Origin: Bombyx mori
Taxonomy: Eukaryota; Arthropoda; Insecta; Lepidoptera; Bombycidae
DNA length: 64,000 bases
Reading direction: 5' to 3'
Assembly: GCF_030269925.1 (NCBI RefSeq)
Contig: NC_085118.1
Location: forward strand, 17,295,001-17,359,000
The notes under the pieces are model-generated. The model saw nothing but the letters and a program-made list of their open reading frames with translations. It searched no databases and was not told where the DNA came from. This document shows, in pieces, positions 47,201 through 62,200 of this stretch (position 1 is the stretch's first letter; every line of letters starts with the position of its first letter). A program made the position numbers and the translations under genes.

Positions 47201-50200
47201 CCCACTTAAACCACGTCGTGGATTCCCACATTAAGACAAAAGGTCGATGTCGCATGATGATCGCTTTGAGTCAGAAAGTGTTTTATCAGTTCGTTTCATA
47301 ATCCATCGCTATGAGTAGTTGCATCTAATAAATTCAGTGGTTTTTATTTTAGAATCTAATTGTTTCTTCGTATTTAATTAGATAAAACATTTCCTGCCAT
47401 TGGATTTGAATACTGGTAAAGACGACCCATTTGATACGAGTTTACCGACTCCTCGCCTATAGAACGTTAAGAACGCTAAAGCTACTGCCCTCTGATAGCT
47501 CTTCAACGTGAAAATCGAATGCTTGGGCCGAAAAGTATCAAATGGCTCTACTTCAGTGAGATCTACCTCACAGCCCCGACTCAAAGCGAGCGAACCTCCT
47601 GGCCCGAATAAAAGGCCACAGCCTCTCCCTATTCGACTTGCGAATCCTCGGAGGTAAACTCTTTATTAAATCAAATTCTCCTGCACACCTATATTTTACC
47701 AATTCATTCATTAATTCCTCTCTGAAGCGGCACAGCCCTTACACAGAGCTATACAATAGAGACAGTGACCTCGTGCCTGGAGAAGACCGACAGTGTTCAA
47801 GTTGTCCTGTCTGTGTGTTGCGATAACCGCTGAGGTACACTAGCTATTTCATTTACAACAAAAAAATCTCATTTACGAAAAAGTTTGAATTGTAAAATGA
47901 CTAAGGTAGCTTAGCTGCCCGAAATAAAACCAAAGATTGACTAACTACAGTTCCGTTTCACAGTAATGAGTAATGATGATTTACGCAACGATGGCTCTCT
48001 GCGACGGACCTCGCGCCGCCGATCAATGTTGCAAATAATATTCTCAGTATAGGAGAAAGTTCGCCACTTTAACTAACGCAAGCCATTCTGAGGATTAGGA
48101 AGGTTGACTAATCTGTTTATATGTAGTAAGTCTATATTGAAACGCTAATTGGTTTATTTAATTTAAAAAAGTGAATTATTACCTATATAATTATTTGCAA
48201 CATTACTAAGATACTATATTAATGGCTTAAGGAAGCTGATCAGCTAAAAAGCCCAAACTCTACAGCGAGATATTATATATTTTGTATACTAAAGGTTTGA
48301 TTACCATACGGCAGCTATATATGTCTGAGAACGTTGCGCGACCTGACCTAAACTATAGTTCGTCAGGTATACTCGTATCGAGCAGTGCGACTCTCCCGAT
48401 GTTCTAATCTCGCAGGAGGGTATAATTTTTAAATGAAATACGTACTTTAACTCATTTACGATTAGGGAATAACATCGTTTGATTAAAAATAAACCTTAAA
48501 AAAATCTGATTTGCGTAAGTTCGCACTGGGGGACCACTGCCTTGCCTGTTCCGGCGACGTCGTCCATTGTACTACACACGCACACTTGAGCTCTTTCACT
48601 CGTCAATTCAATTAATACAAATAAAAACCAGAGCCGATACTACGGGGCACGGCCAGCAACAGTATGCTGCAAACCCTACATACAATACACTTTAAGCGCG
48701 GTTAGAGTTGTCGTCATTCTAATCAAGAACTTCAGAGCTGCAGGTAGGGCACTAATGTAAGTCCGTGTTTGTTTACACGGCAGAGGCGGATTATCCGTAG
48801 GGCAAACTAGGCACGTGCATAGGGGCGTGTAGTTACAAGAGGCACGCGAGCTCAGAATTTTAAATAAATAAAGAAAATAACATATCGACGATTAAGAACT
48901 AAATGCTGATCTGTAATCTAAATCTATGATAGATTATATTGCACAAGCATCGATATACTCGTATTATGCAATATTGCGGGTTAGTTTGTATTTCATTCGC
49001 GCATTAGCGTAAGTACCCCTTGTACTTATCCTGGTCTATTAAAGTCTAGGGTTTGATGATACAACGTCATCGTAATTGCAAAAACAACTAGTTAAAATTT
49101 ATAGTATTATGATGGCCATTTATGGCCGGTACAGGGGCGCCGATAAAGTGATTGCCTAGGGCGCTCTGGACCTTTAATCCGCCACTGATACACGGCATCA
49201 ATTGCGTTCCGTCAATACTGAGGACCCTGAGTGACTGTCCCTGATTCATGGGTCTTTTTGATGGTAAGTAACGTTCGGATATCTCTTGGATACCATTTGA
49301 CGTTGTTGAAGAGAGCTGAACGCACTGAACACCTTGCTGCGTCCGCGCTCGCCGCGACGGGAACTTGTCACAACGGCCGGACCTTTGTTAGCCTGTTAAA
49401 TGGCGATTTCGTATTTGTGCAAATAAAAACTATTGCAGCCTTGAGTTATTTATTACGTGATTAAGTTAACAAAGAAAACCAAAATGAAGTTGGAAAAAAA
49501 CAATATCTGATTTAAAGTTAAATTACGTTCCTAAATTCAACACAACGATCTTCACAAAACGACAATTTCAAATAAAATTGACATCAAATTTATTTAATAC
49601 ACTTAAATATAGCTTGTGTACCGGATTTGTGACTTGTTATTGGTGGAGCCGCAGTCTGCACTCGCAGCTCGACCCTCCCACGACGCTCTGCACACGGGCC
49701 GTCAGCCCATCAGCCAAGTATGATGAAGTATTCGCTATATGTGTGGAACAAGGACGGCGCTTGTTGCACCTTGGCATTTGCAGTCTTACGTCGAAAACCT
49801 TATTTACATCTTAACTTAACGATTTATGGGATTTCCCGCCACTGCAACATACTCTGACCAAATGAAGCGCAAAAGAAACAAATTTTAAGGCTAAGACTAA
49901 CACTTCTGGCAATTGAAGGTTCCAAAAATATTAAACGGTATCCTATGCTTATAAATTATTGGAAAAACGTATACAAAAGATGATTAAATAATCGAATATT
50001 TTTTTGCCTTCGAAAGCATACTGCTTGCGTACCTGATTGTATAATGTCAACTTTGCTCGCCGAGACTACATACGTATTGCCGAGGCGGCCGCTACTAAAT
50101 AATTAATAGATAGATTATAACGTTCGCCAGGGTAGTCATACATTGTAAGACCGTTTTTAATTTAACCGTAAATCCATTACGATAGTAAACTTGTAATGAT

Positions 50201-53200
50201 TAATTCATAAAATGTTTTTTGTTGTTATTTCTCACAGTTTTCCGAGAAGCATGATTCGTTCTAGTCTCGCCTCCCCGGCGCCATTAAATTAATTGACTTC
50301 AATTTAATAAGAACAAACGTGCCATTTTCGGTTACACACGACTCTAAGTCACGCCCGCCTTGTTATTATTATAACTAGGATAGCTATTATGACTATCCTA
50401 TTAGTTATTATTGGGCTATGGATAGTTAACACAACTATCCTATTATTCCAGTGTTATTGTGTAGAGGTGGGTGGCAGCGCTCCGCGAGCCCGTGTGGATC
50501 CGGTCACGCCTTTTGTCTTAGTGTTGTATTGCCACCGGTGGTCAGTCCGATATTATTTAATTACCGAAGCCCACAGATAGGTTCTTTTTTATTGCCTTGT
50601 ATATAGACGTATGTACGGCTTATCTGATGGTAAGTGGCTACCGTCGCTCATGGGCGTCAGCAATGCCAGGGACAGAGCCAAGCCGCTGCCTACCATTAAG
50701 TACTCTCCACAAGTCTCGTTTGAAGAAAGACGTCATAGCGCTCGGGAAGCAACGTGCAGGGGAGCTCATTCTAAAGCCGGATGGTTCATGGCAGAAAAGA
50801 TCTTTGGAAACGCACTGTCGATGAACACAGCGGTTCCAGATGATATGGATGAACTCTGCTCCGACGGCGGGAGGTGCGATGAAAAAAAGGAGATGGGAGG
50901 ATCATCTCGAATCGATCAACACAAGATGACACCGCCGCCTCGCACAAAACAGTTAGGAATACCAGAGGCCGCGGCGGCACTTTATATGCATATTTATTAA
51001 CTGTACAGTTTGTTATTTTAGTTCACTTACATTACTCCTCCATCATTAAAGTCTTTTTTAATGGCCATTGAAGGCAGACAAGTATACGACCCACCTGACG
51101 ATGACTCGCTATCGTCTCTCAAGAAAAAGAGCAATGGCAGGGGGCATAACGACTCACCAATACCGAATGCTTCCAATATTTTTCTGAAACAGGCGTTGTG
51201 GTATTGAACCCTACCACCTACCAACACACCACTCGATACTTCCACACCTATCAACGTCACTAAGGGTTTGAAGTTAGTTCATGGAATTATCAAGGCTTAA
51301 ATTAAACAAGAAACTCAGAGAATGGATATAGCTTGTGTGGCCTGTTTTGAAAATCGCAATATCTAAAATAAACTCATAATAAAAGAAAAATAACATTTCT
51401 GAGGTTAATATTATGTAATTTGGAGCGAAGGGGTCACAGCCTCGAGTAGCGGGTTTGTTATTGGCTTTAAATGGAAATGAGGCGTTACGGGGAGAGGGAA
51501 CATTCTGAGGGAAGCATTTGTTTTGTTTTTATACGTTTTTTAGTCACTTTACAACATTTTATTGCTAGTCTTAAATTGTGTTTCCGAAAAACATATAGGT
51601 AAGCTTAACATAGCATTCGAGTTAAACAACAATTTTGTTTGATTTAAAAAAAAACCTGTAACAATTAAAAAAAATGCTTTGCACCTCTTGAGGTTTTGGA
51701 AAACTTTTTCAACATACCTATATCAAAATTGTCAGAATTGGAGCGAAACCTAAAAGAAAAAATACTTAATCAGTATTTGACTCTACAAAATATTTAAATG
51801 TGTATATTATAAAATATACATTCGAACTTAGCTCTCATTGATTCATTTCGATACTAAGTAATAAAACTAAATGTTATTCAAGGTTGTTCGGAGAGGCAGT
51901 TGTCCCGTACAACACACTACAAAACATTAACTTAAAAACCTAAGCGTTATTTTATCATTTGCACGTCAGATGAGTCGTAATGTAGGTACATCTAGTTTAT
52001 ACGATAGTCGCTGTGAACCTGTGTCCGCGGGACCGGATTCCTCTGCTTTCACATTCCGTGGGTACCCTGACGCCTGCTGAATCACAGCGCAGGAATGTGG
52101 CACGCACGCCGCGTGGCCGCGAGTCCGCGTGGGGAACATGCCATCTCAGAGTCGCAGTTCAGCGTGCGCGCACAGAGATCTATACGATATCTGTTATTAT
52201 CGTTCAGTACTTAGTGCGGTGCCCAGGATCACCATCAAGTCACTGCATTCGGATTTATGGACACACTAATCGTATCTTTATAAATGTTATTTGGGTTTTA
52301 AACTGTTTCTAATACCAATAACACAGGAGATAAACTTGTAGTTGTCTGGAGCCCTTAAAAATGAAACGTCTGCAGCTTTTCTCCCCTACATAATGGCTGG
52401 TAGCCAAAAAGGATATCCCAGCTACGCTCGGACTGCTGACATAAGCTCACCGGCTCAACCTGAATAATTGATAACACTAGCCAAAGCAAGAGCAGTGCCT
52501 TGCTGAATCTACCACCGGATCAGAATCACAACACACTGAAAAGATCCGGCCAGACACTCAGTGGGTGTTTACAGCTGAGCATCAGCGTCTAAAAAATCCA
52601 ATAGACTATTGCTTGACAAATAACAGTTAGCTTTTGTACAGAAACGCGATCCGTTACCGGACAAAGAAACAGTCGCCAGTAAATTTGGATACCCGTGGTG
52701 ATACCCGCGGGTCGCGGACTAGTAGCTTAAGCCTTCAGGTCAGTTGTTACCGAATCGGGGCAAGTGCGTATCGGTTAGTCTCGAGGAAAGCTTTTTCTCG
52801 CTTCAGTGAAAACGGGGCTAACCAATACCTTATGTATTTAATATTTTTTTTTTTTTGTTTTTTTTTATTGCCCTTGTAGGCAGACGAGCATACGGCCCAC
52901 CTGATGGTGAGTGGTTACCGTTGCTCATGGACTTCAGCAATGCCAGGGGCAGAGCCAAGCCGCTGCCTACCGAGCTACACACTATTATATAATACATATT
53001 GTAATGGTCCGCTTGTACCCACTAGTGGCCCGGCCAGCGGAGCTAAGCCGAGCTATGTGTTTTTTCAGAACTGTGTTATGTGCCGCACATGTTTTATATT
53101 TATAGATTCTGACTTCAACCGAGAATTCGCACCCCGCGTTGGAGCTACCAATCAATTCGACCGGACATAAATATAGCATAAAATAAAAGAGAGGCTGTCA

Positions 53201-56200
53201 AACGCCTCTCTTTTATTTTATGCTTAGACGGTGAAACGAACTCACGGCCCACCTGGTGTTAAGTGGCTCCCGAGGCCCATAGACATTAACAACGTAAATG
53301 CTGCCACCCACGTTGAACCATGAGTTGTAAATCCCAGTTCTATAGTATAATGGCTGCCCCACCCTTCGAACGGAAAGTATCGCTCTTTCTCAGCAGAAAT
53401 ATGTCGGTGGGATGATAGTTCCTACCCGCACGGGCTCACATGGCGCTCTAACACTAGTCATTTATATTTTTTAGCCGTTTGATTTTTATTAAGCTGTGTT
53501 AGGTATTCTTTCATTGTGAAAGTTGTTAAGAGAGCTAAGTTCAAATTCAGTAGGTATACGGACGCCGTCGCATCGCTCGACACAAATGTACGGAGCGTCT
53601 TTATCCTTTAGTATTTTCGTCTTTGGGTCTTTATTGAACTTTGAATGCCACAGCAGATAATATATACGAGTATGTCTAATATAATGATATTTCTGTATCC
53701 CAATGAAGCACTTACAATATGACTCATCTATTTTTCTTAAGTAATGGATACTTTATGAATTCTACTAGCTAGTTTGTTTGACCTCATAATTCAGTATGTG
53801 TATATTTGAGACGTGCCTGACTGTAAGTGGGCGCGGTGTTAGGAAGCCCCGCCTAAACAGGGCTCCACCTCTTGCGAACACAGCGGGAAAACGATTGTTC
53901 CAAGTAATAAACTGAAGCGTTAACATCTATAGAGTGTAGAAGTTTTTTTTTTTTTTATTGCTTAGATGGTTGGACGAGCTCACAGCCCACCTGGTGTTAA
54001 GTGGTTACTGGAGCCCATAGACATCTACAACGTAAATGCGCCACCCATCTCGAGATATAAGTTCTAAGGTCTCGGTATAGTTACAACGGCTACCCCACCC
54101 TTCGAACCGAAACGCATTACTGCTTCACGGCGGAAACAGGCGGGGTGGTGGTACCTACCCGTGCGGACTCACAAGAGGTCCTACCACCAGTTTAGCAGAT
54201 ATTGAAAAAAATGTAATAAAGATTATTGTACCACAGTCTATAAACGTGTCAGCTTAACAGTGGGCCGGCCGTTACCGCGTTTGGCCATACCTGGAATACA
54301 CGGAAACCACACGTGGAAACATACCACAGTATTCTTTTCGAAGGCCCACACTGTTCGAATATTTCTGATTCATTCTTTTAATGATGAAAATTATGTTTCA
54401 AGCCAGTCTCCGCCGGTTGTTCTGGTAGCTTTAATTCCATAAAGTAAATCCCCGGGTTAATTGAAGATTCTTTTGATTGATTGTAACTCTGGTGAACAGA
54501 TACGAAGGTATTCATTCAATAATCCATTCATTGATTAGATTTATTTAATCATCGTACCATTGTACGCAGCATACCTAATTGTTAAGTGTAACGCTCCTAA
54601 CTAAACCTTATTAATAAAAAAATACGATAAGTAGTTGTGAAACTATAAAGGAACAAGATATTGTACTAATAACGTATTTATCAATGAGAACACTTTAGAA
54701 GCGATCATCGTTTGTCGTACAATCGCTCGATCTTACAACTTGCACCACACTTAATACTTCTAAGAACAGTCTGCGGTTGCGATACAACAACATGACCTGC
54801 CCTCGATCTCACATCCTTCTAATAAATACCAGCCGTTCATGTTTTGTATAATTTTACGTTCTTATAAACATTTTAGTATTAATTAAGTTAATAATTACCA
54901 CGCAAAAATAAATTACGCGTTTCTGTGAACAGACTTTAACCAACGAACTGAAAATGATCAGAAAAACATACCTACTGCTTACGGTTTTCTTTATGTATAA
55001 ATCATCACAATTTTGGCTGCGGAAAATAAATTGTTAGAAGAAACACTACGTCCCGACTGTATTAAGCAATTACTAAAAAGTGAAAAACAGGCCACATAAC
55101 GGCCCTGCTGGCGCATCGTTCCGTTTTAATCCTTTTCCACATATGTACATACAAAATGTAAATGTTAATAAACACATGGAAAGGAATTCAATACCAATCA
55201 TCAGTCACAATATTCTTACATAAAACTACAGGAATGTGCCATTAATTTGTATATCGCGCACGTCGCCACGACGCGTCGCTGAGGATCCGAAACTCCCAAA
55301 CTCTCCCTCAAAACAGTATTTAAAAATTAGAGACTGGTTAGTGTAAACAGAACACAGGTGTTTATAGCACAAGTAGATGTAGGACACGTAATATATTGTG
55401 CTCACGAACGACTATGATCATAAAGTCACGATCTAAAATAATACTAAATTTGCACGACTATTGTGCTACAGAAATAAGTAACGTCTTTTGGGGACTAGCA
55501 ACACTCGGTACCATCTTTTTTTATTTTTTTTATTGCTTAGATGGTTGGAAGAGCTCACGGCCCATAGACCCCTACAACGTAAATACCGCCATCCACCTTG
55601 AGACATAAGTTGTCAGGTCTCACTTTTAATGGTACAACGGCTGCCCCGCCCTTCAAAACGAAACGCATTACTGCTTCACGGCAGAAATAGGCAGGGTGGT
55701 GGCATCTACCCGGGCGGACTCACATGACGTCCTAAAGTTACATCGACAGAAGGAGCTCGAGGTGGTCGACGTCGCACACTTGTATAATACGCATCCTCTA
55801 GTCAGTAGGTGAACTGTTGTCATACAAGCCAGCAGACTACAACGCGATCAATCTTCTAAATATTCACAAACATTGCAACTTTACAACTCATTTCTAGTTC
55901 AACGCCTTGTTGTCGACATGTTCTTTTATAAACGAGATTAGAAAAATCCTCAACTGGAATCTGCAACAGGCGACGTCCTCGCAAGATGCCTAACGTCACT
56001 GATGTGCCAGCGCTGGTCACTGACCGTCTCATTTTGTATTCGACAGCAATAGAATGCGATCACAAGTTGCGATACAATCAGCACCAACTGTACAATGCCA
56101 TGTTACACTAAGATATCCTGGGCGAGTCGAGGGTGGCGCCCCACGCTGGGCGGGCGGCGGCGGCGGCGGCAGGAGAGCGCTCTATATTGGCCTCACACCA

Positions 56201-59200
56201 CGGGACACTACTGCATTATGCATGCGATGCTATCTACCGCATACATTATGGATCGAGTTCGTTTATTAAAAAAATCGTTTGCAACTTATTAAACAGCGTA
56301 ATAAACTCTACCCTTTCAAGCTTTGCTTCGGATTAGGGGCGGCTTACTTAGATGAGAAACTACGCTTCATCTCAACGTGACCGGTGCCGCGGTGGCGATG
56401 TAGTGTCTATAACAATATATGGTATCTGCAACGAAGGCTTCTCTAAAGACGTCTCCTAAATCTCACAATAATCAAAAGGCAGTTCTGGTACGCGCGAACT
56501 CATGTTAATGTCAACATGTTGCTAATATTATAGCCAACGTGACCACTTCTGAACATATTTCACATTAGGTACACTACGACTTTCGGTAAAACTGAAAATT
56601 AATTTCGTATTTTTAAGTATAGTATATACATAGGTACTTAGTTTCGAACTCGTAATCTGTTCGTTGAGACGCTCGATCCCGCCGGGTCATGGACGCGTTA
56701 AATTGTTATAGTTACATGTGAGGCTAAGCCCGACTCTTCACCCCGGCATGTAGAGGCGAGGGTAAGGCATCAAGGGGTGGATTACCGCGGCCGACACGCC
56801 GCCCCGAACACTGGCTTTACGCTTAATTAAATCAACTGTGATTTACTTGTCTTGCGAGTCCAAGCTACTTCGATTATAAGGTAGACAGGGAATATTTTAA
56901 TACAGTGCGCATTTAGCTCGGTAATCCTTCGTGCCTTTCATGTTAGATGTCGCCGGTTCAAATGGCTTTTCTGAAACAGTGTATCCTTATTATACAATGT
57001 CATATACGCTCATTTATCTGCTATGACATCTAAGTATATATTTTTTTTGTTTTAGCATTTTTTAACTATAAAATTGTTTGGCTTACTTTAAAATAATTTA
57101 GCCCCATACAAGCGGCTTGTCAGTGTCCTGTCATTAGCGGTGTTTGCGAGCGACGATAAACTTACTAAAGATCAAGTGGGTCAAGGTTTGTCAGACATCG
57201 GAGGTATTATAAACGTTACCAGTAGGCCAATGCGTTATTGACAGTGTAAATATGTAATAAAAATGTAACCCTTATTATCACTATCACTACATAGTATAAA
57301 ACAAAGTCGCTTTCTCTGTCCCTATATCTGTCCCTATGTATGCTTAAATCTTTAAAACTATGCAACGGATTTTGATGCGGTTTTTTTTAATAGATAGAGT
57401 GATTGAAGAGGAAGGTTATATGTTTAAAGACATCCATTAAATAGTGGAGAAATCAATAATAAATTACAATTTCCGAAGCGAAGCGAGGGCGGGTCGCTAG
57501 TTTTTAATAAATTAAACACTCTCTAATGATATATTATTATATAGAGCACAAAATCTTAAGGATTTCAGTTGAGTCCGGACGAGAGGGTAGTGGGAGGGGG
57601 TAGGTTGTAGGGGGGTAGATGGTAGGGGGTCGCAATGGTGTGTCGCAGCACTCGTCCTCACTCGTCCGCTTCCGGTGTCGCATCCGGCCGCACATCCGGA
57701 TTACTCACGACTCAGATTCTGTGCTTTTGAAATCGGTCTTCATTGTAACTAATAAACTTGAGCAGTTAAATTTTTTAATTATAAACTCTAACAGTAACCT
57801 TTACATGTACGCGCTGAATATTTATACTTCGATAGTTTAATCGACTTTCCCAAGTACCTACTGTAATTAATAGAAACGTCTTAATGAGTGAAGCTTAGGC
57901 GACAGTGAATCATAAAATTATTTTAAACACATTCAAAATGTAACGTAACATTGTTGTTGTCACGTACGTGTAGTTCCGGCACATATAACGCAGGAGAAAT
58001 TCATAACTTCGGGTCGTGTGATGTGATGTGTAAAGTTTATTTATGATTACCTATTAGTGTTCGCCCAGTCATCGACATTCGATCACAATCACTGACGTCT
58101 CTAGGTTTATTATTTTATCATTCATTTGTTTCGTGATTAAAACTCGGAAGAAATAATCTAAATATTTCCAATTATTTTATTCGCAACTCACAACCGCATT
58201 ACATTGGTTTTCACGAGTCGTAGACTTAAACGTGAAATGATAATTACAGACGTGAGTTGCCGCCGTAAAAGTAGTTTTCCTGACGCCATCAATACCCATC
58301 AAACAAAACAATCGTCTCATAAGCATTTGACATTCACACGATCTCCTTTTTCTTATTTATTTATTTATTTATTTAATAAGTTGCACCAACAAAGTGATCA
58401 TCAATACAAAACATTGACAAATTGACAAAAGTTCATGGCAGATGTCACCTCAATTATAGGTGCAATCGACATTGCATTAACATCAAAAATAAAAATAAAA
58501 TATACAGCTAAGAATTGGATACATTTCATTCATTGCTTAAGATTAATTTAATTGGGAGATGATCCGCGACAGATTTTTCCTGTAAGTAGTGAGACAATTT
58601 GAAAAAACATCTATTTCACTTAAAATAAGTTCAGCGCAATCGGATTATCTTGAGTAGAAATTGTGATACTTAACTGTTTTGTGTTTGTCTACCTGTATAC
58701 AAGACTATTAATGGACTTCTGCTTTTATGTTAAGACATTTCAATAAAAAGGTTTCTAAAATTCATACAATTTTATAATTACCAATATAGTTGAGTGACGT
58801 GAAACAAATCCATTCAAATATATTTAAAAACAAAGGTAATGTTATTACAAAAAATTAAGTGAAGTGATTATTAAATTTACACCAAATAAATCAAAATGTG
58901 AGTTCGTTGCGGCAAAATGTGACATTAAAATATTGATGAGAATAGTCAAGAAATACATACGACATGGGTCTAATGATGCTAAGTGTGAAATAGCCCGGCG
59001 ATGCTGTGGCTGGGCACGACGGAGCACAGACGCCTCCAGCACTTTTACCACGGTCAGACATTACCACCTTGTTTGCTATTTTATTACAAATATTCTATAC
59101 AATAATGATTCATTTTTGTGTGTTCGTCCTACTGCTTAATGAGTCCTACCTTGAACATTTTCGTCATTTTTTTATACCTTACGTGGGTGGACGAGCTCAC

Positions 59201-62200
59201 GGCCCACCTAGTGTTAAGTGGTTACCGGAGCCCATAGACATCTACAACGTAAATCACCCACCTTGAGATATTAGTTCTAAGGTCTCAAGTATAGTTACAA
59301 CGGCTGCCCCGCCCTTCAAACCGAAAAGCATTACTGCTTCACGGCAGAAATAGGTAGGGTGGTGGTACCTACCCGAGCGGACTCACAAGAGGTACCACCA
59401 GTAAACTGGAATTAACATCGCAAAAGTGAAATAAATAGGGATTGAAACTTCTCATTCAAATTTGAGAGAGATAGCCGCCAAGCTTTCTATATTTCACGAG
59501 TAGTCCGTACCATTTTAAATAATCACTTGGATGTGAAACATGTTTTGCTTAAAGCACCTGAATTTTCTCCAAAAACTCAATCTCATAAGAATCGCTGAGA
59601 ACATGCTAGAACGATTCGATTCCCACACAACATTCATGAAATACATTGTTACTGGCGGTGAGACGCGGGTTTACGAGTGTGACATGAAAACTAGTTAAAG
59701 TCTTCGAAGTGGCGCCTTTCAACTGAACCAAAACCGAAAAAACACGCCAGAGTCGATCAAAAATGAAAACTGAATGTTAAGTGTTTTTTTTACTATCGCG
59801 GTGCTGTGCACTCAAAATTCTTGTTGGAAGATCAAACGATAAATGAAGAATATTATTTGAGCGTAATGCGGCGTTTAAGACAGCAAATTCGACCAAAAAG
59901 GCCAGATTTGAAGAAAGAAAAGTCTTGGATATTGTAGCACGATAATACGCCTTTGCACAAGGCCATCATTGCGAATGAATTTTTGACCAAAAACTGAACA
60001 AATACCATGTAGTAACCACCTCATTCACCAGATATTGCTCCAGCCGAATTCTTTCTTTTCTTAAACTCAAATTAGCACTTCGCGGCTCTCGTTTTCATTC
60101 AAAAGAGATCTTATAGGAGAATTCGCAGCGGGAAGTGAACTCAATTCCGGAAAAATCGCTTAAAAAATGTTATGATGATAGGGTTATTCGTTGGCGTAGG
60201 TGTATATCGTTTTTAAAAGAGCTTACTTTTTGACAGAGCTGTATGATGTTTCCGGTACAAGAATTTTATTTCAATTTCATCACATGTACACCTAGTTATT
60301 AGATAATAACATTAAATAAAATTAAAAAACAAACATTTCTTTTTAACGCTATGAGTTTTATCAATGAATACTTCGGTTCATTTGAATCTTCCTTTTGCTT
60401 CGAGCGACATGTCTTTTGTTTGATTGATTAATTAAGGTTTATAAAAACGTTTTCTAGGCTATACAAAAAAGTACTAAATAAAGCACTCGAGGTTTCTAAG
60501 CTCAGCCAGCAGGGGTGGGTTTTGCTAGCAACCACCCGAGCGCCTCCAAAGGAGACCTAACAACTCAAGAGTAGCTGCTCCGCGAACAAATCTACTACCG
60601 GATCGGAATCGCGACCCGCTGAGAAGATCCGGCGAGAAACTCAACAGGCTGATGCTTAGGTTAGGTTGCATGTCGAACTCTTTGCCGAGTTCGATGTGTA
60701 CGGTTACCGGGGTCCCTACTCCTAAAGGTGTCTAATGCAAAGCTTATTGGATCTGATGGATCTGTAAGGACGTGTCTAGGGCGTCGGCGGTGATTGGCTC
60801 CTGCGTGATCAGGATTCGGGGAGTAGTCAGCGACAACGATAAGGCGATTATCATGACGCCTCTCGCGTCAGTGAGAAAGTGGCTGATACTACCTACCTGC
60901 TTAAACGGCCGTGAAACATGGTTTAAAATTCCAATAAAAAACAGATTTCGATCTCATTTCTCAAAGCCGACAATGGCATCACGCTGTCGGCCGTCACGAG
61001 GCCAGTGCTGGTACAGTACATTGTGCAGGCAGCGTAAATGTAAAGAGCAGTTGAGTTTCAGATGGGTATGCGGCTCTGAGTGCACGCGCTGGAGGAGGAC
61101 AGGTGCAGCTCTGGCAGTTCCTGCTGGAGGAGCTGGCTGCAGGAGCTCCTGGAATCTGTTGGGAGGTATCTTCTTTGTTAAATATCTTACTATGACTGGA
61201 GTACAAGAGAAGAGACATAAAACAATAAGAAGCATATTGCGTTGGAAATTCTTTATGTCATTCTCCTTCTTCAATTGCGCAGAACACCCGATAATTGTGG
61301 TATAATAATTAAGATGTCCAATATCTTGTCCTTCAGGGTCCCCCTGGTGATGGAGAGTTCCGCCTGTCGGATCCGGATGAGGTGGCCCGGCGCTGGGGCC
61401 GGCGCAAACAGAAACCCAACATGAACTACGACAAACTATCGCGAGCGCTGCGGTACTATTATGATAAGAACATCATGAGCAAGGTGAGCTGTCCTGTACC
61501 GCAGGGTACTGTAGCGCCTCCCTCGGACGCAGAGTCGCTTGCCTATTTCGATCTAAACGTTAAACTGCACTCATACACATGGTCGTTTTAAAATGTCTTC
61601 GGATACTAGTCGCCGATATATACTTATGTTTCTAATTGAAAACACTTAGGGTAAAGCCGAGATAGATGCCCCACTTTTTGAAATAGTCATGTAATTTTAA
61701 AAATATTAATTTTATACGAATAATTTCTATTAATGTAGTTAGCTCAGTCCTTTATGTTTAATTAGTATAATTTTTTTTTAACCTATCAAAAACAGATTTT
61801 GCAGAAATTCGTTTTTCGTAGAACCTTTTTTTGGAGGATAGATGCCTACCTGTATGGATAGTTGCCTCACCAAGAAAATACTGAGTAGGATAGATGCCTG
61901 CAGTGCAGGATAGATGCCTTTTATACCGTGTAAACGAAAAAACCAAACCAAATATTAAAAAGTTCTATTCCTAACAAAGCAATTGTGTCCAAGAAACATG
62001 GGTCATAATAATAAAAAATATTATTTTGTATTTTTAATGTTTATAATTTGAAGATAATTCTCATATCACACAAATGATCATAATTAAATTTTGAAAGCGT
62101 TTGTTTACTAAACTACAAATTTTTAAGTTTCAACATGCATTATCATATGTTTTTCTTAAATAAAATTTTACAAATATTTATTCAACAAAAATATAAATTC

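Noticed and set aside
50611..51000. 129-codon plus-strand frame
   Set aside because: It starts in repeat family C and runs into other LINE debris; no family resemblance.
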